This document shows, piece after piece, positions 46,580 through 59,050 of a DNA stretch of 64,000 nt. Where the stretch lies: the NCBI GenBank assembly GCA_036924285.1, contig JAYKYS010000005.1, positions 29,052,001-29,116,000 on the forward strand, written 5' to 3'. Within the stretch, counting starts at the first letter, position 1, and each line of letters begins with the position of its first letter. This stretch comes from Asterella californica. Its lineage: Eukaryota; Streptophyta; Marchantiopsida; Marchantiales; Aytoniaceae. Made by a program: the position numbers and the translations under genes. Under the pieces are notes generated by a model, which was not told the origin of the DNA, did not search any database, and was given only the letters and a program-made list of their open reading frames with translations.

Positions 46580-48940
46580 CATCGTCCACTGCAACCACCG
46601 CTCGGCCACTTTATCCAGGCAGAAGTTTGTTCCATGGTCACAAGAAAATAGAACTTGCACTAGACTTATTGCAGTTTCAGTCCAAGGTCTTCGATGGTAG
46701 TACAGTCCAGCAAAAGGTTTACCCTAGTTTAGTGTTCCAGTGCTGCTCCGAGTATGTTCAGTGTTAGGCAATCTCCGAGGTGAAATGTGACTCAATATGG
46801 ATCATCAAAGTAAGTGAACTGTTTCTTATTGTCAATTCTCTTCTGTGAATGGTTGGATGGTACACGTTTACTTGACCATATTTCGTTACGGCGGATCTGC
46901 CAAGTGCCTACTGTGCCTCCATTGAATAGTCTTTGTGGCCGTCAATCTCCTGATATGAGGGGACTGATGTAGTTTTATGCTTATGAGAGTGGTTCTCAGT
47001 TTTGTATATAACGGAATTTCTAGCTTGCATAGAGATTTGCATCAGACTCCGTTCGAACGTGCAATAGGAGTCCCAAGCTCCTAATCTACTTGGTACTTAG
47101 TACTTACCGAGCCCATAGATCGGGAGGAGATTCTCTACGGACCAAGTCTTCTAGTAGGTTTGTCTTTCCCGAAATAGCCCGACTTTTCAGATGTCATGCC
47201 GATCAAACGATACCCCAATGCAAGTGAAGGAACTGTATTGGAGGTTAACACGGGTGAAAATCTTTCCAGTGAGGCTGTAAATCTCGTTCCGAACTACACA
47301 CTAGTTCTTGCGTCAATGTGTAGGTGAGTTTTGTTGATGTCCTTGAAAGTAAGTATCTGCACTTGAAAGTTAGTATCTCAAACGAAGTAAAACATGGAAT
47401 GGAGTGTATTATAAACTAGTTATTATTTTATGCTATTCGAGGCATGCATATTATTATTATTCACTTCCTCCATGTTCAGATGGAGGAGGTAGTACTGCAT
47501 GCCTCATTTGACCAAACCCTGTTGGAAGGGTTTGATCATAAATTGATATATCTCAATAATGCTATTCGTCTGTGCACTCGGCTCTTATATTCCATATAGA
47601 AATCACCGTACTTGCTATGCTTATATTACAGATGGAGGAGGTAGTACTGCATGACTCATTTGACATTTGGTTGTAGTTTGCAGCAACGATGAGTAACGAG
47701 GATAAGCAGGTTTAATTAAAGTTTGAGACTTGGTTATGAAATTTTTAAGTTTTTTCATTAAATTTAAATATGATTCTAAATTTGGAAAAAATTCTTTGTC
47801 TTTTCATGTCTCTAATGTATTGTTTAAATTATTTCGACTGTTAGAACTGATGCCAGTTAGCTTTTTCAGTCAGTTCTGTATAGATATTTTCAGTCACTAT
47901 AGTCCAACGCAACCGCTAATCTAGATAGTTAATTTTCCTCCAATTATCACGCTTGGCGTCTTGTGGTCTCACCTTCCCCAGGGCATTTAGTAAGGTGAGA
48001 CCACATCGTATATCATATAGGTTTTATATGTAGGAAAGCTTCATTGTACTCTCCTTTTATTATAAATAAATTCTCGCAACTTCTAAATATGTGGGCGGAC
48101 CTCAGAAAGTGCTATGCATTTCTGCCACGAAGTGCACCATGCCTCTCCATGTAATTTCGTACCCCACAAAGGATACTGTGCCTCTCCCTGTAGTCCCGTA
48201 TCCTCTTTGCCAACGAGTACGGGTCGAATCTCCGGGTTAGAGCGAGTAGAGGGCCTCGAAGCACTTGTACTTCTCACATTTAGCTTCTTGGTCCTGCTTA
48301 AATGAGAAAAGAGAAGTTGACGGACACTCAGAGACATGTATTGCACTCAAGAAAATAATTATTTGTCTGTCTGGAAGATCGTGGATTATCCTTTGAAAGT
48401 GTGTGAAAGCAGGTGCGTATTCACCTCAGTCCATCTTCAGATAAACTTTAATATGTAACTGCCCGTTTATTTAATGCGTAATCCTACCTTCGGCTGCGGT
48501 TACGTCTGTACTGATTTCTTTCGCATAATGGTTTACTTCTGTCTTCTTACCTGTACTGATTTCTTTCGCATAATGGTTTACTTCTGTCTTCTTACCTTCG
48601 GCTGCGGTTACGTCTGTACTGATTTCTTTCGCATATTCCGATGGTTTACTTCTGTCTTCCTGCTCGTAGTTTTTCTTCGCTTCGGTGCATTTGCATGTAT
48701 TTCTCCTCAGCGTTCAGTCATCAACCTGGATTTGTCGTTTGGACAAAATAAGCACTTGCTGAAGGACTGTAATCGATAGATCGGGACAAGTTGAATACCA
48801 ACAGCACTATAAGGACATGAAAAGGCCACGGTCGACCATCGGTTTTATTATCACTGTAATAACATATTTACATGGTCGATAGTTGACAACTAGCTCTTCT
48901 CGTCTGCTAGCAAATCTGAATACTGTACTCTTCAACTACC
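46580..48940. other. Spacer with hairpins and short tandem repeats
   Basis: Hairpins: 47439-47504 (GAGGCATGCA...TGCATGCCTC arms), 47507-47540 (TCAAACCCT...AGGGTTTGA), and a perfect 14-bp stem TGTGGTCTCACCTT at 47962-47975 with 47992-48005. A 36-bp block (GATGGAGGAGGTAGTACTGC) is repeated at 47476 and 47630. At 48485-48660 a unit with CTGTACTGATTTCTTTCGCA is repeated three times. No gene recognised; the first part may hold the kinase 3' untranslated region. Confidence 0.6.
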
Positions 48941-49075
48941 TACAACTATCAAATTGTTATCAACTATCCAACTGTTATAGGTTCCTCTGCTCGTAAGCAG
49001 TAAACATGAACAATAGCAAACCTCAAACCTCCTCTACTCTTTAACTAACTATAACTATCAAACTGTTATAGCCTC
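48941..49075. repeat. Imperfect direct repeat next to the HUH-motif gene
   Basis: AACTATCAAACTGTTATAG and close variants occur at about 48945, 48962 and 49045, the last overlapping the stop codon of the minus-strand gene. The sequence around them forms two diverged units of roughly 90 bp. They could be subterminal repeats of the mobile element. Confidence 0.55.
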
Positions 49076-50539
49076 CTCAAGTTCGAAAGCACGTCTTGCG
49101 TCCATGCGTCGTAGAAAGACGTCCAACAGTGGAATATAGGCAGGGGTCTCCTCATCAGCATCCGTTTTCGGATCAGCATCGCTCGGATTCGAACGAGCAA
49201 ACATCTCAGTTACCGGGTCATCAGCAGCGTCAACAGCCACGATGGGGGCCTCAGTCCATAGTGCAGCATCTCCCTCAGTGTACCTCCTTTTGCATTGTGC
49301 ACAGCATCGATTGTCCTATCAGAAAAAAATGTTCTGCACATCTTCTGGCGTCACTTCAGCAGGATGCAAGAAAGACCTCCACAAAGAGTCTACTCTACAT
49401 TCTTGCATCTCAACTTGGATCAGCCAGCGAGGAGAAGCAGTATACTTGCCAGACGTTAACATGCTCCTCAAGCAGATGCGGATCGTAGTAGACAAGAGAT
49501 GGGAGTTCCTGTACTTGTTAAACTGAAGCGCACGAGCTAGTATATTCGCATACGTTAACTCTACACAATTTTTAGTGTCCGCAGCACCAAGAAGAACATA
49601 CATATCCTTCTCATCACTCAACATGCTCTCGGAAACGTTCTTCATCGTCACATGGTGATACTCCTCCTCCTGGTTCAAAGACTTCACACAAATCTCTACA
49701 CCCAGAGCTTCTCACGTTGCCAACCTAAAGCTATCGTAAGCAACCTCTTCACCTGTAGACAATTCTTGGCATGGATGCAGACGACTCCCTGGAAGTGCAA
49801 ATGGAGCAGAGCTCCCCCTCGCTCTACAGAAAACAAACCTGAGATACACTGCTTGTCAAGAAAAACTCCCAACAATGAGAAAAGCTCTAACTCCAAGTCC
49901 CCGCCGGTCCTACAAACAGTCATCGACAGCTCAAGGCTCTTCTTGGGATTAGAAGGAGTCCTCTTCTTCGCTCTGGCTTCCCTTTGGAGAGACATTGAGT
50001 CGAGATGGCTCTGGAAAATGAGGACAAACGTACCTAAACTTCGATGGATGAAGAAGAAGACATACACAAGATAAAGTACGTATCCTGTAAATTGCTCTCA
50101 CTGTAGGCTTGCACAACTATACGCTACAACAGTCGAGGATTAAACGTGGGTAGGTAAACATCTGCTCGTCTGTATCCTGCAACACCATCCAATATGTATC
50201 ATCCGTCGTGCCCAAGTACATAAAAGGGTCGGATACAGCTGCAAAGTCTCGAGCTACCTTCACAAAATTCGTATCAAACAAAAACTGTGAGATATACTCT
50301 ACGAAATCCAAGTCTAAGTACACATAGAACCGATCCCGCTCCAATCTCTGATTAAAGCCTTGATGCGAGACCTCGTCCAAGGTAGGAAACAAAGGAGGAT
50401 AACCTAATGGTATATAGAGAAAATCCTCGTCGAAGATCGAAGAATCGGTCACAGATATTTGAGGACTAACAGGAACGACGTCAACCTCAAGGAGAGAAGT
50501 TCCTTCCGGACTTCTCACCGTCTCGAACGCTTTCATCAT
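49058..50539 (-). pseudogene. HUH Rep-like endonuclease gene, broken (Replitron-like)
   Basis: Minus strand. Exon 1 is 50539-50123 (starts MMKAFETVRSPEG), a GTATAG...TTTTCCAG intron of 112 bases follows, and exon 2 starts at 50010. Exon 2 reads LELSMTVCRTGGD then FSVERGGALLHLHFQGVV: the H-L-H (codons at 49795-49803) after a hydrophobic strand is the HUH metal-binding motif of Rep nucleases. A frameshift near 49725 leads to EICVKSL and then VTMKNVSESM, NILARALQFNKYR and SLWRSFLHPAEVTPEDVQ. Two stops at 49313-49318 are followed in the same frame by CCAQCKRRYTEGDAALW and an acidic tail ending at 49058. No clear catalytic tyrosine motif (Y-x-x-K) is seen; the stretch after VKSL looks short, as if deleted. 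No helicase domain, so not a Helitron. Confidence 0.62.
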
Positions 50540-51224
50540 GGAGCGAGAACCAGCAAGGCAAAACCAAAATACAAAATAAACACAGGGCACAGCAACGCAG
50601 ATAATGAAGCAAGAAGCAAAGGCCACAACGCAACAGACACACGCAGCACTGCCACACTCCTCCACTCCAAATCCAGTCGGATCGTCCACATTCACAATCT
50701 CTATTAGACAAAGCGAACCGCACGTCAGTCCAATACAAAATGCGAGACATTCCACAACTGCAATGGATCACCACCAGCACAGACGTCATAACCCAGTCGG
50801 TTGCTCCGATCTCGGAAGGCATGACACGATGCTACGACACGACCACCGTCCGCGATCCGAATCGGCAGCTCCAGAAGTCCCGTGCCAGTCGATTTCCGTC
50901 ATACCCAACACCACAGCCATGCCACAGCCAACACGCTGCCACCACGAGCAACGACCACAACGACCACAACGCGACTTTCTTCACGAGCATGAAGACGAAA
51001 ACCAAACCCGCGAGACAAGCATGAAGACGAAAAACCGCCGCCATGGAAACAAAACCGACTGCCCAACACGTCCAAGAACACTCACGCGATTGATAATCCG
51101 CACTCTCGCAAGAAAAACACTCCCGCGACACCATGAAAATCAAACATCCCAAGCGAATAGCACATCACCGCGGCAAATAATTCCATCCGCATACCACCAG
51201 GAATGAAATCAAGTGCGGCGGAAC

Positions 51225-51263
51225 CACCTACATACGACCAGCAACAATGGTCGTATGCAGGTG
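51225..51263. repeat. 16-bp-stem hairpin upstream of the HUH-motif gene
   Basis: CACCTACATACGACCA (51225-51240), loop GCAACAA, then TGGTCGTATGCAGGTG (51248-51263), with one mismatch. It lies about 690 bases upstream of the gene. HUH nucleases often use hairpins at element ends or origins, so this is a candidate, but that link is inference. Confidence 0.6.
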
Positions 51264-53014
51264 ACGACGAGCGGCGGCGATGCACGTTACTAATACACTC
51301 GCTCTCTTGTTAATGCCGCCGCGCCTTACCGCCTTGCTCGCCTTAAACAAATTAACTGCCACACATTAATTTCTTTCCCCTAACGCCTTCTATCCGCGAC
51401 CTAATTTACGCTCGTATTATCGAACGCCGTCTATGACGTCCGCAACCAATGACACGATTGTATTTTCTCCCGAAACCTCCGTTTGTCTCCTTCCTCGGGC
51501 TGCCACGAATCCCCATCAGCATGCATATTCCTTTGAGTAATGTTGGGTCATCCTCTTCTGAGGGTGGAATGCTCCATTAATTCGTTACCAACCTTTCTGT
51601 CGATAAGGGTTAGATAATGAATCAATAAACATAATAAATTAATGTGTACACTGTACCAAAAATCCAGGTCTTATTGCTTCCCAATCGCTCATTGGGGAAC
51701 TCCGCTAGAGGTTTAGTCAGGATCTACTCGGACTCACGGTTAGTGTAACACTTAATATTTATAAATTACTATTATTTTATAATTTAACTGAAAATTATGT
51801 AGTAATTTAAAGTATGTCCAGTATACTATTTATGAATATGATAATAGAAAGAGAAAATATATTACATCACATAAAACAAATTCAAACATATCTGAAAATA
51901 TTCCTTGAGATCCGTTTACTTGAGAGTTAATCTACTTTTTATATTTTCTCTTTGTGCGTTTGTCTTTTCAACAGAATATTGTATCTAAGTCCTTCTCCAC
52001 GGCCTTGTACAGTGAATTTCGTTTTCTTTTATCAAAAAATGTGTAAGTGTTATAAAAACATATTATAATAAGTTACAATAAAAATAAACTAATTTATAAG
52101 TGATATATGTTAATCGGTCTCGGAGTAGCAAACTCATCCGGATATAAACTATAAGTGGAATCTAGGCTGATGCGCTGCTGGGAGGATAAGTCCGAGACCC
52201 TAGTTCTCAAACCAGCCTGTTTTATGAGGACATTATTATATGTTCTAACTCTTCCCGCCAGAAGGATTAGAACATATATTATACCTCATGTACACTATAA
52301 AGTATACATGAGGTGAATATCCTTCTTCAAGGGAGGTGTATAGAGAGATATGCTCCTCTGATTTCCACATACTCACAATGCATGAACCAGAAAAAGTTAA
52401 GTTGATTGAGATGTCAAAATAGCGAATTCGTGCTAACGAAGTGATCAGATATTGTTACAACAAGACAAAAAAGGGGCTAGATCTAGCTGTCTTTTATATT
52501 TTGGTTGATCATAGTTTGAAGTTTAAAGTTATAAGTTTATCATAGATAGAGAGAGAGCTCATCCTTACTTCGATTTTGCTTACGATCATTCATTACAAAG
52601 CTCTGATGCTGGTATAACCGCATCACTCACTAAGATCAATATGAAGTTACAACGCATAAGGTTCTATGACTTCGGATTATGTGATACTATTGATAAATAA
52701 TTTGAAAATCGTCAAGTTCCAACGTGCATTAGTCTTTGAATTCTCTCAGTTGTGAGCTCTCGATCGATAGTTTATACATGTATCCAAAATCTTATGTTAT
52801 ATATTAGACGTATCCTGAAATGCACAAAGTAATTATTTATCTCACTACGGATTCACTAAAGACACACTCTTGATCTAACTACAAACACACTCTCGATCTC
52901 GAGGTACATTTCAAGAGTCCTCTCCTCTCGTGTCGAGAGTGTAGAATATCCACATCTTTTCTCATCAACAAGTCTGCATGCTACATACCGACGAGTGGCA
53001 TTGCATGTTGAGTG
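51264..53014. other. Spacer with paired hairpins
   Basis: Hairpins at 51576-51623 (ACCAACCTTT...AAGGGTTAG), at 52223-52290 (ATGAGGACATTATTATATGT with its complement, CTTCCCGCCAGAAGG tip) and at 52283-52313 (CCTCATGTACAC...GTATACATGAGG). They belong to the group described at 23878. No gene recognised. Confidence 0.55.
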
Positions 53015-53990
53015 GTTAACCTCTCCTTGAACCAAGGATGTTGCTACAAGACCTAATATCCAAAATCACTTAGAAAGTTACTTCCCAAGAAGGTCAAACT
53101 TCTCACAAATCTTGGTATCAACAAATCAAACTCTAGAGTAAGAGGATTGTGATCAAAACTGATGTAACTTCATTTCATCGCTGCTAAATATGTAAGCAGT
53201 CTAGTAGCAATCTATAATGGTAGAGCATTCATACTTTGTTTTTGGAGATAGTATTGCTTCTTCAAGGAATTTCAAGCAGGTTTTCCAATTTACGATCTCC
53301 ACAATAGTTTCAAAATAAGATAAGATTAATATTGATAGCAGCGTTGGATGACCCCTCAATGTCTTGAATACACCATATGCACTTGATAGGGGTGATCACC
53401 ATTAGGACTTGGATCCATGATCACTCTCAATAGCTTAAAATTCATTATGCAAATATGATGCATCCATAGTTGAAACGTGTACATTCATTATTATTAATTC
53501 TAAGACATGCTTGTTATCCAACTCTACTATTCAAAAAACATCTCAATTTCATCAAGAACACGATAAATGATTCATCTGAGCATTGTGCACTTGGATTGTG
53601 TGAGGAACCAAGTTAGCAGTAAACCTTGAAAAAAATATAAAAATATGCTTATATGCATAACTGGAAGCAAGTAACTTGGATGTTGTATTGAAGAAGACAA
53701 GCACAGAGGTTGATAAACTTCTCAACAGAAGTTATAAATTTTGGATATAAGATGAGAAAGATCATCTTCTTCATATGGTCGTCAAAACAACCAACAAGCA
53801 CTTCGAACATAGTTACTCCTACTAATAATATGAAACAATCAACTCCATGTAAAGGACTATCGATAACGAGGTACAACTGGAAAGTTTGTTTAAGGTTCAC
53901 AACCGGAACATTCTGATGAAAAATGCAACTATGGTTTGAATATATAAAGACTTATGAAGAAAAAAACAAAATTTTCAACATAAAAATGCA
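53015..53990 (-). pseudogene. Inverted, unspliced copy of NDR exons 7-9
   Basis: The minus strand is colinear with 39100-40074 of the kinase gene, introns included. Exon 7 survives as TMFEVLVG (original IMFEMLVG) near 53810. Intron 7 is matched by GTGATCATGGATCCAAG near 53425, and exon 8 by ATCGTAAATTGGA near 53296. Intron 8 is matched by TTTGATTTGTTG.TACC near 53120, and exon 9 by CAACATCCTTGGTTCAAGG near 53036. Homology ends just after that. Because introns are kept, it arose by DNA duplication and not by reverse transcription. Differences are often C/G to T/A, which fits decay of methylated DNA. Confidence 0.85.
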
Positions 53991-56900
53991 GTTGTATATG
54001 TTGATCATAAGGGAGTTACGATGATGCTTGTCAAAGATGTCCGTTAGAAACATAACAATGTATATAATTTGTTGCCAAGGCAAAAAAAAGAAAAGATATT
54101 GAAGGCCACCAACAGGACGAAACATGCATTGTCAAATTAGTGCTAAAAATTATGTTCGCTTGAAGAGGATCATTGACGACATCTCGTCTATCAACATGTG
54201 TCGTAATGTGATTTACATCAAATGATGAGAAATTCATCATTCAGTTAAAAGTTTATATTTGTTAAGTCAAGTTGAGGCCTTAGAGAAAGTGAGCGTTCAA
54301 AAATTTGAAAGGATCACAACGTCAAACCACATTTAACAACACATACGTCAAAAAGTGAGAAACATAGTTGCAAGAGAAAAAATATTTTGCACATTTATCT
54401 CTTATTTGTGAAAGCAAGAAGTGTGCAATAAGTCATGATGAGAAATGGATGATTTGGATCATCAGATCATCATTTAGATTGTAATAGCTATTGCAGGTTA
54501 GTGACTAGATTTGAAAAAAAGTTCATGAATGGAGATAGTTTTTGTCAATGAAGAGATATGAAATAACACACTTCACATGTTTATTAACTTATTAACTTCT
54601 CTTTCTAAATAGTTCTCATATCAGACATTATTGGTAGCTGAACAAAGTTGTAGAGGGGAGAAAAAGAGATCTTAAAATCAAACCCTGACGTACTTAACTA
54701 TGTGGTAGTAGGTTGGTCTCATGAGAGAAATATGTGGAGCATCAAGTTTTCTAAGGGTGACGCATTAGATGTCTCTTAAATGGATCATGAATGTGAGATG
54801 CATTCGCCTGCCCCAGCATCAATGTACGCTTGTTGCACCAAGTTGTTTAAGTGCGAGACACTTAAATTCTCTTAAATGTACCATGAATGTGAGATGTCTC
54901 AACTTGCCCTAACATCAATGATCAATACAATCACCAGGCGCTAAAGATGAAACTACTGTCGAGATTTCAAAATATATCTTATGTTAGAACTTAGAGGAAC
55001 AACTCTCCTTTGAGATACAAGTTAATTAGTAGAAATATCGATGAAACACATCTAAGTCCAATGATAGCAAGACGACATCATAGATGTTGTCAAGTGGTAA
55101 ATAATATTTTTGGAAAAATCATAAACATTATTGTAAGAAACACTTTGCTTAAAATTTCAAGTCGAAATGATGTCCAACTTGAAAGTTATGACATTTAGTG
55201 GAGAAAAAAAGACTATAAATCCACCTCTGAAAGTTCAATTGAGGTAACTTCAGTGGTCGCAAGTAGTCGTAAAGAAGTTCTGTCTGAAGGTAATTTCAAT
55301 AAGGAGATTTTATGACCAGTTCAATGAGTGTTTGTACGTACTGAATAGTAATTACGTGTTAATATTATACTTTTTGACGCATATGAACACGTTGTTTTTT
55401 GATTTTTCTTTCAAGATTTATTTTTCTAATGCTATCTATTTTAGGCATAGTCCTACACTTGTTAGATAAAAGGAGCAGATAACATAGAGGACAGACAAAC
55501 TCTAAGGAGGGGATCTACAACGGTTGTTAAAGAGAACATCCAGCATATAAAATGGATGCATAAGGATGATGTGTTCAGCTTGGAATACGTTCATGAAACT
55601 GAGAATAACAGAAATATCTAAAGGCATACCGTGATAGAAGAGAGTATAGAATAGTACAAATGTCATCAATCCAAGGAAGGTATTTATTGAAGGTAGACAT
55701 CAAGGAGTTTATGAGTGAATTTTGATACGAGTATATGGTACTTATAACTTGTAAACAAACTTCTGTGAATATCGCGTGTGCTTCACAAGAGTAGTTTTCT
55801 TTCTGAAGAATTTGAGATTGGAGGTTGAGTGTTTTGAAATTGAAGAGTAGTGTGCGTACCAAGTGACTCTATGATCTCATCAACTTTTGTGATTTGTGTT
55901 ACCGGGATAGGTTTGAGTGGTCTTATCGGAGACGTCCTCGTTCATCGACGAAGAAATGAATTCAACGAAGTATGATACGAACCGCACGTAGATAAATGTT
56001 GTATGAGCTTGTGTCATTCTGATTTACGTCTTTCACAATTTAAGTCATTTCTGAAATCCAGAGTTAGCAATGTAACTAACGTTTTTCTTCATGAACATTA
56101 TCGTAATAGTTTTGACAGTTCGGTTCAAATCACATTGGTTCGAAAATAATTTAGTTTTAGATTTTTAAAACAGTTCGGGTTTTCATATAAATAATTAGTG
56201 AACAGTCTCATTCCCAAAGTTTTTTAGTGTTTCCGATTCTGTAGTTTCAAAAAAGCTATATATTATGAGTTAGAAATCTTTCATTATAAGTCAAATATTA
56301 TATATAATGTTCATTGTGCTATAAAAAACTAAAATCTAACAATTTAAGGACAACGCAGTTAAAGAATAATTTGATTAGGTTTAAAATTGTTGAAAAATGA
56401 TTCGATCAAAAAAATTCTAAACAATTTAGTTCATCGATGGTTTAGTTGAGAATTTTGAAAACGGGTTGATCTCGTTTTGCTCCTGTTAAACTGTTCGATT
56501 TGAATTTCCGTATTTAATGTGTATAATTAATTAGTGTAATGCAATCTTAGTGTGAGTTACATTAATTTATGTCAAAATTTACTTGATTCAACACTATTAG
56601 AGGTAAAATCGTAATGTGAGTGCATACACTGAAAAAAAAAGATTTAAAAAAATTTTGGACCTACAACATGTGCATACTCATTTCGTGAATTGTTCCAAAA
56701 AGCCATATGAACATGATAACATCAAACTAAATTTATGACACGTAAGATTGAGAAAGAAGAGGATGATGTAACCTTTCTTCTCCAAGCTTTCCTCTTCAGT
56801 CCCTTACTTGTTTTCCTTTCCCACCTGTTCTCTTTTTTTCTCATGTTACCACCAAGCAACTTGAATTTGTTTCCCAATCTGTATAAATAGAAATAGAAAG

Positions 56901-57678
56901 TGAAAATTACAGATACAATCTGAAGAAAAATTATAATATAAATTACTTACTCAGATTATATAGTAAACAGATTAGACTGAAAATTTATTTCGAGATGTTT
57001 TTATTCACTTTAAGTGGCTGGAAACATCATGTATTTTCATTAGAGAAATTCCTTTTGAGATTATTAACTATGAAAATCACTTCTGAGATCGCAGCAGCTT
57101 GTCCGAATTCATAATGTATGGCAAAAATGAAAATAAAAAGAACTTCCAGAAAAAAATAGAGTGACTGGTTATCAGCCATTTCTTTCCTAAAACGTCATCG
57201 ATCTAAAATTTAGAGATTTAAAAATCTTTGCTCATATTATTTAAATGTTAATAACTATAATATATATGATAGTAAATACACTTGTCTTCAATTAATATAA
57301 ATATATAATTTATGCGTATGACACTAATAATCGTATTGACATCGCGAAATACCTTTGCCGATGTAGTATCACTTACAGTGTAACTACAACACATCCGCAA
57401 GGACCAAACTGTGGTGAAGTACAAGCTACGGTGAGCAGTTGTCTGACAACTGTACCACGGTGGCATGGACCTTTTGCAGCAGAGGGCCATTTGAACTATA
57501 TCCGCACGTCAACTGCAGTGAGCGACTGGGAGCCCCGCAAAACGGGCCAAGCGACGACCTAAACCAGAACTGGGACCAACGAGGATTAAAACCCTACGTT
57601 CCTCCCTTTCTCTTCTTTCTCTGCGCGTCGGTGCGCAAACGTTTCTAGTCATTCTCTGCGGCGTCTGTGCAAGCAACG
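53991..57678. other. AT-rich spacer with a 96-bp-spaced direct repeat
   Basis: Two related blocks with CTCTTAAATG and CATGAATGTGAGATG lie at about 54757-54830 and 54850-54925. The remainder is AT-rich with only short frames. Toward 57.4 kb the base composition rises at the approach to the ribosomal protein gene. Confidence 0.5.
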
Positions 57679-59050
57679 ATGGTATACCTTTCAATTTCAC
57701 CCCGCTTCCACCATCCTCCCGACTCCCGTATCTTAGAACGCTATATTTTCATCGATCAGAGCGCCATGTGCGGGTAGCAGATGTCGGGTCCTGTTCTGTT
57801 TTTTCTTAGGGTTGGATCGATCTGAAATGATTGCCTTCGCCTTTTTGAGACGCTGTGAGCTTTGCCTGGGGAATGTATCACGGCGTTTTAACGTTTTATG
57901 CTACCCTTGTGGATATTTCTCTTGGCGTTCGCCATTTCTTGCTCTGTTTGTGCTATGTCTTCCGTGAATCAGCTGCAGCGCTGCCTTCTGTGAATCGGTT
58001 GTTTATCGGAATGAGTGAGACTTGTGACTAAGGATGCACCTCATGGCTGGCGTGTTAACGTGGATTCTCGTGTCTCCACTCTCAGGTGAAGTACGCACGG
58101 GAACCTGATAATTCCACCAAGTCATGCAAAGCCCGAGGGTCCGACTTGCGAGTGCATTTCAAGGTAATCCACAGGATATCTCATATTTGTTCGTTCCCGA
58201 TAGTGTACAAGTTGTTCATTCTGGCGGGTTGAGCAGCACGCAGTGCCTTTCTCACTGAATGTCGCCGCATCTGATTTGTTTTTGGTGTCCAGAACACTCG
58301 TGAAACAGCACAGGCCATCAAGAAACTAGAACTCAGCAAGGCGAAGAGATACCTAGAGGATGTGCTTGCCCACAAGCAGGCCATTCCCTTCCGGAGGTTT
58401 TGTGGAGGTGTAGGGCGAACTGCGCAAGCGAAGTCCCGACACTCTAATGGACAGGGAAGATGGCCGGTGAAGTCAGCAACCTTCTTACTGGATCTTCTGA
58501 AGAATGCCGAAAGTAATGCTGAGGTGAAGGGTTTGGATGTGGACACTCTGATTATCTCCCACATTCAGGTGAACAAAGCCCAGAAGCAGAGAAGGCGCAC
58601 GTACCGTGCCCACGGTCGTATTAATCGTAAGTTGTCCAGACACCCCAATTATGATCTGAAAAGTTTCGTAGTAGACCTCAGACAATAGTAGCTATTTACG
58701 CTTTACCAAAACGAATGAAAAGTTAATTATGACCTAATTATGGCCGATGTTATGTCCACAGCGTACATGTCCTCGCCCTGTCATATTGAGTTGATACTCT
58801 CCGAGAAGGAGGTACCAGTGAAGAAAGAGGTATGCCGCACTTTTCATTCCCCGCTTTGGATACTCCTGTGTATGAATTCCCAACAAAAGCAGTGTAATCT
58901 GTGCAAGTTCGTCTTGTTGATTTCCGACTACGCTGCACTCATTGAGTGTATGACTGAGTTGGTATGTCTTGATGCTTCTAGGTGGAGGCAGAAGTTGCCC
59001 CAAGAAGCAGGAAAGCTCAAGCCCGCCTTAGAAGCGGAACCTCATCCTAG
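57679..59050 (+). CDS. RPL17: Cytosolic 60S ribosomal protein L17 (uL22), 5 exons
   Basis: Exons: 57679-57681 (the ATG alone), 58086-58163, 58293-58626, 58762-58829, 58982-59050, all with GT-AG introns; 183 residues, close to other plant L17 proteins. Conserved blocks in order are VKYAREPDN and [18 protein letters not shown], then [30 protein letters not shown] and [63 protein letters not shown] and a basic serine-ended tail follow. The protein is a large-subunit component near the exit tunnel. Splitting the start codon from the rest is a common arrangement in ribosomal protein genes. Retention of intron 3 would add a short alternative tail and a stop near 58688. A pyrimidine-rich stretch (TTCCTCCCTTTCTCTTC) lies about 80 bases upstream of the ATG. 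Confidence 0.95.

Noticed and set aside
50604..51206. Plus-strand 200-codon frame rich in H, T, P and R
   Set aside because: No domain, low-complexity composition, lies opposite the Rep-like gene and its upstream region.
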